NCBI RefSeq assembly: GCF_017526105.1
Contig: NZ_CP071839.1
Location: 868,001 to 932,000, forward strand
Length of the DNA stretch: 64,000 bases
DNA from: Streptomyces cyanogenus
Lineage (GTDB): Bacteria; Actinomycetota; Actinomycetes; Streptomycetales; Streptomycetaceae
Direction: 5' to 3'
A model generated the notes under the pieces. It was not told the origin of the DNA and did not search any database. It saw only the letters and a program-made list of their open reading frames with translations. Positions 43,147 through 51,527 of the stretch are shown here, one piece after another. Within the stretch, counting starts at the first letter, position 1; every line of letters begins with the position of its first letter. Position numbers and translations under genes: made by a program.

Positions 43147-44652
43147 TCACGGGTTCAGCGCTCCCTCGTCGAGCGCCGGGCTCGGCGCCCGGGCCTCCTG
43201 GGACCGCACGCGCCCCCGGCCCAGCAGCAGCGTGCCGAGGAAGGCGAGCGCCAGGGCGGCCAGGACGCCCAGGTTGGCGTAGGCCCACGCGCCGGTCTTG
43301 CCGCCCAGGCCGAACGGCTCCAGCAGATAGCCCTGCCAGGTCAGCCAGCTCGCGGCGGTGTTGGTGACCAGGCCCCAGCCGACGGCGGTGGCGGCGAGGG
43401 TGAGGAGCAGCGGGAGGAGGGGCACGTCGCCGTAGCGCCCGTGCGGGCGGAACAGGTCGCCCTCGTCGTAGTCGCGGCGGCGCAGTGCCAGGTCGGCGAG
43501 CATGACACCGGCCCAGGCGGCGATGGGCACACCGAGTGTGGTGAGGAAACCCATGAACTGGCCGAGAAAGTTGTCGGCGAAGAACACGATGTAGACCGCG
43601 CCGGCGATCATCAGGATCCCGTCGAAGAGCGCGGCAAGGTAGCGGGGCACGCGCAGGCCGGCCGAGAGCAGGGCCAGGCCGGAGGAGTAGATGTCGAGAA
43701 CGGCGCCGCCGACCAGGCCCAGGACGGCGACCACGGCGAACGGCACCAGGAACCACGTCGGCAGCAGGGTGGTCAACGCGCCGATCGGGTCGGCCGCGAT
43801 CGCCTTGCTCAGGCTGTCGGAGGAGCCGGCCAGCAGCAGCCCGAAGACCAGCAGGACGAGCGGGGCCAGGGAGGCGCCGAAGGTGGTCCAGCCGATCACT
43901 CCCCGGCTGGAGGAGCCACGGGGCAGGTAGCGGGAGTAGTCGGCGGCGGCGTTGACCCAGCCGAGGCCGAAGCCGGTCATCATGAACACCAGCGCGCCGA
44001 TGAACGCCTGTGCCGAACCGGCCGGGAGGGCGTCGACCGCGTTCCAGTGGACGTGGTCGGCGACGAGCGCGACGTAGACGATCGTGAGGACGCCCGTGAT
44101 CAGGGTGATCCAGGTCTGCAGGCGCATGATCAGGTCGAAGCCCATGACCCCGCCGACGACGGTCAGCGCGGCCACCACCATGAGGGCGACCACCTTGGTC
44201 TCGGTGCCGCCGCCCCAGCCGAGGCGGCTGAAGACGGTCGCGGTGGCCATCGTGGCGAGCGCGGTGAGGACGGTCTCCCAGCCGACGGTGAGCATCCAGG
44301 AGATGACGGACGGCAGCCGGTTGCCGCGCACGCCGTAGGCGGCCCGGCTGAGCACCATGGTGGGTGCCGAGCCGCGCTTCCCGGCGACCGCTATGAAGCC
44401 GCACAGCAGGAACGAGACGACGATGCCGAGGACACCGGCGGTGAGGGCCTGCCAGAAGGAGATGCCGAAGCCCAGGGCGAAAGCGCCGTAGCTGATCCCG
44501 AGGACGGAGACGTTGGCCCCGAACCAGGGCCAGAACAGGGAGCGCGGGGTGCCCCGGCGCTCCGCGTCCGCGATCACGTCGAGCCCGTGCGCCTCCACCT
44601 GGAGGGGGTGACCGGCGGATCCGCTGTCGAGGGGGTCGTGCGGATGCGTCAT
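43147..44652 (-). CDS. NCS1 family permease (cytosine/purine/allantoin type)
   Basis: 501 residues, twelve helices. Shows WPWFGANVSVLGISYGAFAL, LSRAAYGVRGNRLPSVISW, GFGLGWVNAAADYSRYLPRG with the substrate-site NAADYSRY, and a hydrophilic GDLFRPHGRYG loop between helices 10 and 11. Imports nucleobases or related ureides with cations. ATG 44652 with AGGTGG 9 nt upstream. A following hydrolase gene is reduced to 28 codons. Confidence 0.92.
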   Translation of the reverse strand: MTHPHDPLDSGSAGHPLQVEAHGLDVIADAERRGTPRSLFWPWFGANVSVLGISYGAFALGFGISFWQALTAGVLGIVVSFLLCGFIAVAGKRGSAPTMVLSRAAYGVRGNRLPSVISWMLTVGWETVLTALATMATATVFSRLGWGGGTETKVVALMVVAALTVVGGVMGFDLIMRLQTWITLITGVLTIVYVALVADHVHWNAVDALPAGSAQAFIGALVFMMTGFGLGWVNAAADYSRYLPRGSSSRGVIGWTTFGASLAPLVLLVFGLLLAGSSDSLSKAIAADPIGALTTLLPTWFLVPFAVVAVLGLVGGAVLDIYSSGLALLSAGLRVPRYLAALFDGILMIAGAVYIVFFADNFLGQFMGFLTTLGVPIAAWAGVMLADLALRRRDYDEGDLFRPHGRYGDVPLLPLLLTLAATAVGWGLVTNTAASWLTWQGYLLEPFGLGGKTGAWAYANLGVLAALALAFLGTLLLGRGRVRSQEARAPSPALDEGALNP

Positions 44653-44743
44653 CGCCGAAGCCACCTGTCCTGCCTGTCCAGACGTGTCCGGTTCACGCTA
44701 GGTCGGCCCCCAGGGGCCGTCAAGGCGGGCCCGGTGCGGCCGG

Positions 44744-45061
44744 TCAGCGGTCGAATTCCTCGTGGATGGGGGTCTTCGGCTCCTCCCGCAGGTGCTGGGC
44801 GAGCCCCGGCTTGCCGCGGCGCCGGGGCTGTTCCGCCCGCCGCGCGCCGGTGCGGCCGAGGTCCAGGTCCCCGCGGACCGAGCCGGCCACGTCCTCGCGG
44901 CCGGCGTACTGCTGGGCGGGCAGGTCGCGCAGGATCCTGACGACCTCCTCGGAGGCGCCCGCCTGCCGGGCGGCCGCGACCAGGCGGTCCTTGTCGGCCG
45001 GGTACGTCACGTCCTTGAGCGCGTCCAGTACCTCGGGGACGCCGGCGTGTGCCGTGCTCAT
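44744..45061 (-). CDS. DUF2795 domain protein with basic C-terminal tail
   Basis: 105 residues. VPEVLDALKDVTYPADKDRL ... VVRILRDLPAQQYAGREDV is a complete DUF2795 domain (about 8-62), followed by an Arg-rich tail. AAGGAGA lies 7 nt before the ATG. Paralogue of the 64-residue protein at 45431. The family is of unknown function. Confidence 0.88.
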   Translation of the reverse strand: MSTAHAGVPEVLDALKDVTYPADKDRLVAAARQAGASEEVVRILRDLPAQQYAGREDVAGSVRGDLDLGRTGARRAEQPRRRGKPGLAQHLREEPKTPIHEEFDR

Positions 45062-45086
45062 GCCCGTCTCCTTCTTACGCGTCCTC

Positions 45087-45239
45087 TTACGCGTCGTCCT
45101 CGCCGGGGTTCTCGTCCGCGTCCTCGTCGGTGGCGTCGGGGCCTTCCGCCTGGGACGGGGTGGTGCGGGGCGGCTGCTGCGCCTCGGGGGCGGCCTCCTC
45201 CGGCTCGCCCTCGGCCTGGGAAGGGGTGTTCTCACTCAT
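45087..45239 (-). CDS. 50-residue acidic disordered protein
   Basis: MSENTPSQAEGEPEEAAPEA opens it; TPSQAEG recurs at about residue 27, and the tail is Asp/Glu-rich. GAGAGG precedes the ATG by 5 nt. It lies 25 nt upstream of the DUF2795 gene on the same strand, so co-transcription is likely. No function known; the short acidic protein and basic-tailed DUF2795 neighbour might interact (inference). Confidence 0.6.
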   Translation of the reverse strand: MSENTPSQAEGEPEEAAPEAQQPPRTTPSQAEGPDATDEDADENPGEDDA

Positions 45240-45430
45240 CGGAACCTCTCCGGTCGTCTCGCACGCGGTGCGCGCCTGGTGTCCGAAGCCCCCGAGTACC
45301 CGTGCGCCCCGGAACCCATCACCCGGCGGAATTCTTGAATCCGCTCGCGTGGGAGGGGTACCTGACCAGTCCGGCGCAGCATGCGGCGCCGGCCCGATGA
45401 TCCTGCACCAACTCACCGCCTGGAGGAGCC

Positions 45431-45625
45431 ATGGCGGGTATCACCCCACCCGATCTGCAGAAAGCCCTGTCCGGCGCGGAGTACCCGGCCAGTTCCGATC
45501 AGCTTCGGAAGGTCGCCGAGCACAACCACGCGCCCAAGGAGGTCACCGAGCGGATCTCCCACCTCGGGAAGAAGGAGTTCCAGAACCCCGCCGAGGTCAG
45601 CAAGGCCGTCTTCCGGAACGAGTGA
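45431..45625 (+). CDS. DUF2795 domain protein
   Basis: 64 residues, a bare DUF2795 domain: ITPPDLQKALSGAEYPASSD ... VTERISHLGKKEFQNPAEVS. GGAGG lies 4-8 nt before the ATG. Divergent from the acidic protein/DUF2795 pair and followed by a strong terminator hairpin. Confidence 0.9.
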   Translation: MAGITPPDLQKALSGAEYPASSDQLRKVAEHNHAPKEVTERISHLGKKEFQNPAEVSKAVFRNE

Positions 45626-45647
45626 CGGCGACCGGACACGGGTGTAC

Positions 45648-45674
45648 GGCGGCCGGGCTTCGGCTCCGGCCGCC
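45648..45674 (+). terminator. UUCG-capped terminator hairpin
   Basis: GGCGGCCGG (45648-45656) pairs with CCGGCCGCC (45666-45674). The loop GCTTCGGCT lets GC-UUCG-GC extend the stem to a tetraloop. Located 22 nt after the DUF2795 stop. Confidence 0.8.
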
Positions 45675-46292
45675 GCACCACGCATGGTCACTCGGCAGCG
45701 GGACCGGCCCCAGGTGGGGCCGCGACCGCCATACCGACGTTGAGGAAGACGTAGACGCCCAGGCCCGGGTGACGGTGCGTCAACCGGCGCTCGGCACCAC
45801 GGCCGGCCAACCTGCCATTCTCTCGGGTCGATCTCCGTCACGGCGCTCACCGCGCCCCGAGCCGCCCGCACGGCCCGGGGCAGTACGGGGAAGGCTCCTG
45901 CCGCGCTGTCGCCCGGCTCTTTTCCGGCCTTCAGAACACCACGACCCGGCGATAGGTGACATCCGTCACAGCCCGGTCGGCGACTAAGCGGGCCGCATAG
46001 TAGATGCCATTCCGGCGACATATGGGATTTGTCCGTCTTGCCGTGCACGCGCGCCCCACTCCGGGTCACGGCACGCCCACCGCTCGGCACGACCCGGCAT
46101 TCGTCGCGGGCTGTGCGTTTATGACGACCTGCCAGCCTTACGCAAACATCGCGATCGCGAAGTCGGCATCTCTCGACTCGTCTGACAAGGGGTGTTCAGC
46201 TCTACGAGGCGAGGTAGTAGAAGGGCCCTTTGCGCCTCTTGTGGGGCCGTCCCGACAATGAGCGCTCGGCGATCACCGAGTGAGGTTGACGT
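45675..46292. other. 620-nt intergenic region with a 12-bp palindrome
   Basis: No gene recognised. TCGCGATCGCGA (46149-46160) is a perfect palindrome about 130 nt before the CAP protein gene. An imperfect GC hairpin (AGGGCCC ... GGGGCCG) lies around 46220-46250. No known cyclic-di-AMP riboswitch consensus was recognised despite the cell-wall-type gene downstream. Confidence 0.4.
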
Positions 46293-47126
46293 ATGGGCCA
46301 GCACCGCAAGACCAAGCACTACCGGCGAATAGTCATCGCTGCCGCCGCTGTCGGCGCCGTGGGCGTGCCGTCCGTCGCCCTGGCCTGTGCCGAGTGGCCG
46401 TACGGCACGGACGGCCAGGCGCAGACCGTCGCGACGCCCGAGCCCGTGGGGCAGTGGCAGTACACCCCGGGGAATTACCAGAGCAACGGTGCCGACACCG
46501 GCGCGCCCTCGGCCACCGTGCCGCCGGCGCCCTGGACCACGGCGGCTCCGAGCACCCGCCCGAGCGTCCGCGTGATCGCCCCTCCGCATGCCAAGAAGCA
46601 TCCGAAGAAGCACGCGAGGAAGCACACGAGGAGGACGGCCACGGTCCCCACGCCCCGGTGGACCGCCACGCCCAGCGCTCCCAAGCCCACCGCTTCCGCC
46701 TCCGCGGCCCCCGCGGCGCCGAGCACGCCGAAGCCGACGGCCACCGCGTCCGGGGTCACCGCCGAGATCCTGCGGCTGGTGAACGCCGAGCGGAGCAAGG
46801 CCGGTTGCCAGGCACTGACCCTCAACTCGACTCTCACCAAGGCCGCGCAGGCGCACAGCCAGGACATGGCGGCCCACCAGAACATGTCGCACACCGGATC
46901 CGACGGTTCGTCCCCGGGCGACCGCATCACCCGCGCCGGCTACGTCTGGAGCAGCTACGGGGAGAACGTCGCCTACGGGTACGGCACGGCCGAGCAGGTG
47001 ATGGCGGGCTGGATGTCCAGCCCGGGCCACCGCGCCAACATCCTCAACTGCGGCTTCAAGGAGATCGGTGTCGGTCTCGCCCAGCCCGGCAGCTACTGGA
47101 CTCAGGACTTCGGCACGGCACGCTGA
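46293..47126 (+). CDS. secreted CAP (SCP/PR1) domain protein
   Basis: 277 residues. A twin-basic signal peptide (RRIVIAAAAVGAVGVPSVALA) precedes a Pro/Thr/Lys-rich linker with a HAKKHPKKHARKHTRR cluster, then a CAP domain about 155-277: VNAERSKAGCQALTLNSTL, AHSQDMAAHQNMSHTGSDG, YGENVAYGYG, SSPGHRANILNCGF. The linker probably binds the wall. The CAP domain closely matches that of the sigma-CAP fusion 3 kb away. Ends in a 25-nt convergent overlap with the MFS gene. Confidence 0.9.
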   Translation: MGQHRKTKHYRRIVIAAAAVGAVGVPSVALACAEWPYGTDGQAQTVATPEPVGQWQYTPGNYQSNGADTGAPSATVPPAPWTTAAPSTRPSVRVIAPPHAKKHPKKHARKHTRRTATVPTPRWTATPSAPKPTASASAAPAAPSTPKPTATASGVTAEILRLVNAERSKAGCQALTLNSTLTKAAQAHSQDMAAHQNMSHTGSDGSSPGDRITRAGYVWSSYGENVAYGYGTAEQVMAGWMSSPGHRANILNCGFKEIGVGLAQPGSYWTQDFGTAR

Positions 47127-48295
47127 GCGGCGGCGGCGGCCGGGGCGCCGGCCCGGCCGCCGGGTCCCGCCGGTTCGGGCAGGGCGCGGAACAGCAGCCA
47201 GGCGAGCGCCGGCAGCAGAACCAGCGGGGCCAGGGCGGTCCGCAGGGACGTCGCGTCGGCCACCCGGCCGATGAGGGGGCTCGCCAGTCCGCCGACACTG
47301 ACGGTCAGGCCGAGGGTGACACCGCTTGCGGTGCCGACCCGGGTGGGCAGGTAGTCCTGGCCCAGGGTGACCTGGAGGGAGAACGGCACGTACAGCCCGG
47401 CGGAGGTCAGGGCCACGCACAGGTACAGGGCGGGGCCGGGGACGAACACGACTCCGGCCACCGCCGCGACCGAGAGCAGGTACGACCAGCGGCACACCGT
47501 GACCCGGTCCCAGCGCCCGGCCAGCCGGCCGCCCAGCACGGAACCGACGGCGCCGCCCAGGTAGAGCACGGACAGCGCTGCCGTACCGGCCGCCGTACTG
47601 CCGCCCAGGCGCTGCGCCGCGTACAGGGACAGGAAGCTGCTCAGGCCGGTGAACACGACCGAGCGGCACACGACGGCCAGCGACAGCTTCAGGAAGGACG
47701 CCCCGTCGTCGGCGCCGGCCGCCGGTGCCGTACCGGTGAGGTGCCGCCGCCGCTCCGGGGCGCGCAGAACGGCCCCGTTCAGCGCCGCGCCGACGAGCGC
47801 CGGCAGGACCAGCAGTGGGGTCCAGCGCAGTCCGCCCGTGCCCACGACGGCCGTGACCAGCAGCGGGGCCAGGGCGAACCCGGCATTGCCGCCCAGCGAG
47901 AACCAGCCCATGGCGCTGTGGCTGCCCTCGCCGGCCAGCCGGGCGACCCGGGCGGACTCGGGATGGTAGGCGGCCACGCCTGCCCCGGACACCGCCACGC
48001 ACAGCAATGTCAGCGCGTACGAGTCGCTGCTGCCGCTCAGCGCGATGCCCAGGCCGGCCAGGAGCGTGCCGGCCGGCAGCAGCCAGGGCGCGGGCCGGCG
48101 GTCGGTGAGCGCGCCGAACAGCGGCTGCGCCACCGAGGACAGCAGGGCGGCGGCCAGTACGACGCCCGAGGCGGCGGCGTAGCCGTAGGCGCGCTCGGCG
48201 ACGAGGAACGGGACCAGGGACGCCACGGCTCCCTGGTAGACGTCGACGCAGGCGTGCCCGACGGACAGCAGGGTGATCGATGCTTTGCTTCGCAC
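47102..48295 (-). CDS. MFS transporter (fosmidomycin-resistance-like)
   Basis: 397 residues, twelve helices. Starts SKASITLLSVGHACVDVYQG AV-type, the N-terminal signature of the Fsr-like group (HACVDVYQG), with FGALTDRRPAPW as the helix 2-3 loop. Probably an efflux pump for a small drug. GTG 48295 chosen for the family start. Divergent from an AraC regulator over 54 nt, which likely controls it. Confidence 0.88.
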   Translation of the reverse strand: MRSKASITLLSVGHACVDVYQGAVASLVPFLVAERAYGYAAASGVVLAAALLSSVAQPLFGALTDRRPAPWLLPAGTLLAGLGIALSGSSDSYALTLLCVAVSGAGVAAYHPESARVARLAGEGSHSAMGWFSLGGNAGFALAPLLVTAVVGTGGLRWTPLLVLPALVGAALNGAVLRAPERRRHLTGTAPAAGADDGASFLKLSLAVVCRSVVFTGLSSFLSLYAAQRLGGSTAAGTAALSVLYLGGAVGSVLGGRLAGRWDRVTVCRWSYLLSVAAVAGVVFVPGPALYLCVALTSAGLYVPFSLQVTLGQDYLPTRVGTASGVTLGLTVSVGGLASPLIGRVADATSLRTALAPLVLLPALAWLLFRALPEPAGPGGRAGAPAAAAAQRAVPKS

Positions 48296-48349
48296 CCGGT
48301 CATGCTCCGGCCCCGCCGGGCCGTCGCGCTTTCGATAATCTGCCAGGTG

Positions 48350-49087
48350 ATGACGGAGATCCGCCATGACCCGGTGGCCCCCACCCGCACCCAGTGGCTC
48401 GCGTCCGGCGCGGCCATAGCCGCCCACCGGCACGACGACCACCAGATCGTCTACGCGGGCCGGGGTGTACTGGCCGTGACCACCGACGCGGGGTCCTGGA
48501 TCGCCCCGGCCACCCGCGCCCTGTGGGTACCGGCCGGCACCGTGCACGCCCACCAGGCGCACGGCGCGCTCGAACTGCACCTGGTGGGGCTGCCCGCGCA
48601 CGAGAACCCGCTCGGGCTGGACACGCCGACCGTCCTGGCCGTGAGCCCGCTGCTGCGCGAACTGATCGTCGCCCACACCCGCGGCCCCGAGGACGGCAGT
48701 CCCGAACGGGCGCGGCTGCGCGCGGTGTTGCTGGACCAGCTGCGCGCCTCGCCCCAGCAGCCGCTGCACCTGCCGACGCCCGGCTCACCGGTGCTGCGCG
48801 CGCTGTGCGACATCCTGCGCGCCGATCCCGCCGACGGCCGCACGCTGGCGGAGCTGGGCCGGGAGGTCGGGGCGAGCGACCGTACCCTCTCCCGGCTGTT
48901 CCGCCGGGACCTCGGGATGACGTTCCCGCAGTGGCGCACCCAGCTGCGGCTGCACCACGCGCTGGTCCTGCTGGCCGAGGGGACGCCGGTGACCACGGTG
49001 GCCCACCGCTGCGGCTGGTCCTCGGCCAGCGCGTTCATCGACGTCTTCCGGCGCGCCTTCGGGCACACGCCGGGCAGTGGCTCATAG
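48350..49087 (+). CDS. AraC family transcriptional regulator
   Basis: 245 residues. N-terminal cupin about 20-100 (AAHRHDDHQIVYAGRGVLAV, LWVPAGTVHAHQAHG) and C-terminal double HTH about 150-240 (TLAELGREVGASDRTLSRLF, TTVAHRCGWSSASAFIDVFR). ATG 48350. Divergent from the MFS exporter, a common pairing in which the regulator senses the exported compound through its cupin. Confidence 0.92.
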   Translation: MTEIRHDPVAPTRTQWLASGAAIAAHRHDDHQIVYAGRGVLAVTTDAGSWIAPATRALWVPAGTVHAHQAHGALELHLVGLPAHENPLGLDTPTVLAVSPLLRELIVAHTRGPEDGSPERARLRAVLLDQLRASPQQPLHLPTPGSPVLRALCDILRADPADGRTLAELGREVGASDRTLSRLFRRDLGMTFPQWRTQLRLHHALVLLAEGTPVTTVAHRCGWSSASAFIDVFRRAFGHTPGSGS

Positions 49088-49089
49088 GC

Positions 49090-50871
49090 TCACAGCTTGG
49101 CGCCGAAGGCCTGGGTCCACCACGGGCCGCCCTGGCCGTCGTGGACGCCCACGCCGATGTTCTTGAACGAACAGTTGAGGATGTTGGCCCGGTGGCCCGG
49201 GCTGTTCATCCAGGAGTCCATCACCGCCTGCGGGGTCTGCTGACCCCTGGCTATGTTCTCGCCGTACGTGGACCAGCGGTAGCCGGCCGCGGTGATGCGT
49301 TCGCCGGGGCCCGCGCCGTCCGGGTTGGTGTGGTCGAAGAAGCCGCGCGCGGCCATGTCGTCGGAGTGGCCCTGGGCGGCCTTGTCGAGTTGCGGGTCCT
49401 CGGTGACCGGGCCGCAACCGGCGGTCGCCCGCTCCTTGTTCACCAGCGCGACCACCTGCGCCACCGTCCCGGCGGGCGCCGGCTGGGCCTGCGGGGCGCG
49501 GGAGGCCGACGTGGTCGCGGGCGCGGGCCGCTCGGCCTTCGGCGTGCTGCTCTTCCGCGCCGGCCGGGGGCTCTTGGAGGGGCTCGGCTTCTTCGAGTGC
49601 GACGGTGACGGCGACGCGGACGCCGAGGGCGACGCCGAGGTCTCGGCGGCGCTGGGCTCCGCGAGGTCCACGGCGGGAGCGCCGGCGGTCCGCGCGGCGG
49701 TCGTCTCCCTGGGCTGCGGCCGTCCGGAGTCGGTGCCGAAGTACCAGAGGCCGCCGCCCGCCACACAGGCCGCCACCACGGCACCGCCGACGGCCCGGCG
49801 CCGGACCCGCCGCCGGCGCCGCGCCTCACCGCGGCCGGTCGTACGGCGACGGGAGGCGCTCACCCCGACCGGGTCAGCTGGGCCGGTGCCGGCGGTGCCG
49901 TGTCCGGCTCCGGCGGCTTCCTGGTCGGCGACGACGGCACCCTGGTCCGCTCCGGCGGTGCCCTGCCCGGATCCGAAGGCTTCCTGGGCCGGTTCGCCGG
50001 TGCCCGCGTCCACGGTCGGGTGGGAGGATCCGGCGTGGGCGGGCACCGGTACGGCGGAGCCCGCCGCGGTCATGCCGGTCACGGCGGACCGGGTCGTGGT
50101 GAGCAGCGCCGACGACACCCCGACCAGGGCCAGCCCGGCCAGCAGGCCCTCGGCGGGCAGCAGGCCGCTCCACAGGCCGCCGCAGCGTACGCACTCGCGG
50201 GCGTGCCGGGCTATGCGCTTGCGCCAGAGGGCGGAGGGCAGGCCGTCCCAGGCGGCCAGCACCCCGTGCAGCTCCGCACAGGCGGGCCGGGTGTCCAACG
50301 CCCGTACCACCACCCGGGCCGCCTCCAGCCGCGCCTTCATCCGCTGCACCCGTACCGCGGTGTGCTGCGGGGACACCCCGAGGGCCGCGGCGACCTCGGT
50401 CCGGGTCAGCTCGCCGGCGCACTCCAGCCACCACAGCGACAGCACCTCCCGGTCGTCCGGCTCCAGCCAGCGGGTGGCACGCGCGGTCTCCTGGCGCTGG
50501 CCGGACAGCTGGAGCCGGACGATGGTCAGGTCGACGAAGTCGGCGCCAGGATCGGCGACGTCAGCGGCCTCCTCCACGGCGTCCGGGGCGAGCCGGCGGT
50601 CCTGCCAGTGGGCCCGGACCCGGTTCATCGCGATGGCCACGAGCCAGGAGCGGAAGCTCTCCGGGTTGCGCAGGTCACCGAGCGAGCCGAGGGCCCGGAG
50701 CATGGTCTCCTGGACCACGTCGTCGACGTCGACGGAACCGTTCAGGGCGCGGCCCACGATGTTGTACACCAGCGGGAGATAGGCGCTGACCAGGGCGTCC
50801 TGGGCCGCCGGGTCCCCCGCTCGGGCGGCCGTCACCAGTGCCGCCGTGTCCACCGTGTGCTGTGTCCTCAT
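49090..50871 (-). CDS. ECF-like sigma factor fused to zinc anti-sigma motif, membrane segment and extracellular CAP domain
   Basis: 593 residues. Sigma region 2 about 25-93 (VDVDDVVQETMLRALGSLGD, SFRSWLVAIAMNRVRAHWQ), region 4 about 135-190 (ELTRTEVAAALGVSPQHTAV). A zinc anti-sigma signature follows exactly: C198-x24-H223-x3-C227-x2-C230. Hydrophobic stretches lie at 236-258 and 359-377, the latter after a polybasic run. A Ser/Pro/Lys wall-spanning linker and a CAP domain about 468-593 end the protein. It resembles ECF groups with fused membrane anti-sigma extensions. Presumably the extracellular CAP domain senses the envelope and proteolysis frees the sigma part. AGGGAAG lies 5 nt before the ATG. 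Confidence 0.93.
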   Translation of the reverse strand: MRTQHTVDTAALVTAARAGDPAAQDALVSAYLPLVYNIVGRALNGSVDVDDVVQETMLRALGSLGDLRNPESFRSWLVAIAMNRVRAHWQDRRLAPDAVEEAADVADPGADFVDLTIVRLQLSGQRQETARATRWLEPDDREVLSLWWLECAGELTRTEVAAALGVSPQHTAVRVQRMKARLEAARVVVRALDTRPACAELHGVLAAWDGLPSALWRKRIARHARECVRCGGLWSGLLPAEGLLAGLALVGVSSALLTTTRSAVTGMTAAGSAVPVPAHAGSSHPTVDAGTGEPAQEAFGSGQGTAGADQGAVVADQEAAGAGHGTAGTGPADPVGVSASRRRTTGRGEARRRRRVRRRAVGGAVVAACVAGGGLWYFGTDSGRPQPRETTAARTAGAPAVDLAEPSAAETSASPSASASPSPSHSKKPSPSKSPRPARKSSTPKAERPAPATTSASRAPQAQPAPAGTVAQVVALVNKERATAGCGPVTEDPQLDKAAQGHSDDMAARGFFDHTNPDGAGPGERITAAGYRWSTYGENIARGQQTPQAVMDSWMNSPGHRANILNCSFKNIGVGVHDGQGGPWWTQAFGAKL

Positions 50872-51010
50872 CAGAACTTCCCTGTCCTCGACGCCGAACG
50901 ATGCTGTCCGTTACCTGGGAGACCGCCTGGTGCGGTGCCGATAACAGTTCTTCGGAAAATCGTTCGACGGGAGACTCACAGCAGCGGGGGCAGGGCCGCA
51001 AGGAAGAAGG

Positions 51011-51430
51011 TCACACCACGGCGGATTCCGGCCGGTCCCCCTGACCGTCGCTCAGCTCGTTGGCCCGGTCCACCTCGGCCATGTGCTCCTCGGCCCAGTC
51101 CCGGACGGCGGCGAGGACGGTGTCGAGCGACAGGCCGAGTGCGGTGAGGCGGTAGTGCACGGCGGGCGGTACGGAGGGCTCGACCCGGCGTGCGACCAGG
51201 CCGTCCCGGACCAGGTTCTGCAGGGTCACGGACAGCATCTTCCGGGAGACGCCGGGCATCCGGCGCAGCAGCTCGGCGAAGCGCACCTCGCCCGGGGCCG
51301 CCTCCGCCAGCACCTTCACCGCCATCGACGTCCACTTCGTGCCGATCCGGTCGAGCAGCCGGCGCGTCGGGCACGCGGGGTCGAACAGGTCACCGCGCTC
51401 GGTGGGGGCGTCCTTGGCCTGGGAGGTCAC
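51011..51430 (-). CDS. HxlR family transcriptional regulator
   Basis: 139 residues with the HxlR winged helix: FDPACPTRRLLDRIGTKWTS (HxlR-type Cys at about 20), RFAELLRRMPGVSRKMLSVT, LVRDGLVARRVEPSVPPAVH YRLT. A single N-terminal cysteine suggests possible thiol sensing. Divergent from the alpha/beta hydrolase gene across direct GTTACC repeats. Confidence 0.93.
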   Translation of the reverse strand: MTSQAKDAPTERGDLFDPACPTRRLLDRIGTKWTSMAVKVLAEAAPGEVRFAELLRRMPGVSRKMLSVTLQNLVRDGLVARRVEPSVPPAVHYRLTALGLSLDTVLAAVRDWAEEHMAEVDRANELSDGQGDRPESAVV

Positions 51431-51480
51431 CTGAAGCTCACCAACTCACCGAAAAGTGCCGTCTGTTGATGCCGAGATTA

Positions 51481-51514
51481 GTTACCTATCGTTTCCTTGT
51501 CACCATTGGTTACC
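51481..51514. promoter_or_regulatory. GTTACC direct repeats between HxlR gene and hydrolase
   Basis: GTTACC (51481-51486), GTCACC (51499-51504), GTTACC (51509-51514) in a relatively AT-rich gap of 97 nt between the divergent genes. The outer two are 28 nt apart. Candidate HxlR operators. Confidence 0.5.
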
Positions 51515-51527
51515 CAGAGGATCGATC

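Noticed and set aside
45675..46292. Cyclic-di-AMP (ydaO-type) riboswitch before the CAP protein gene
   Set aside because: The leader is long enough but I could not find the characteristic conserved boxes; only a palindrome and a loose GC hairpin are visible.
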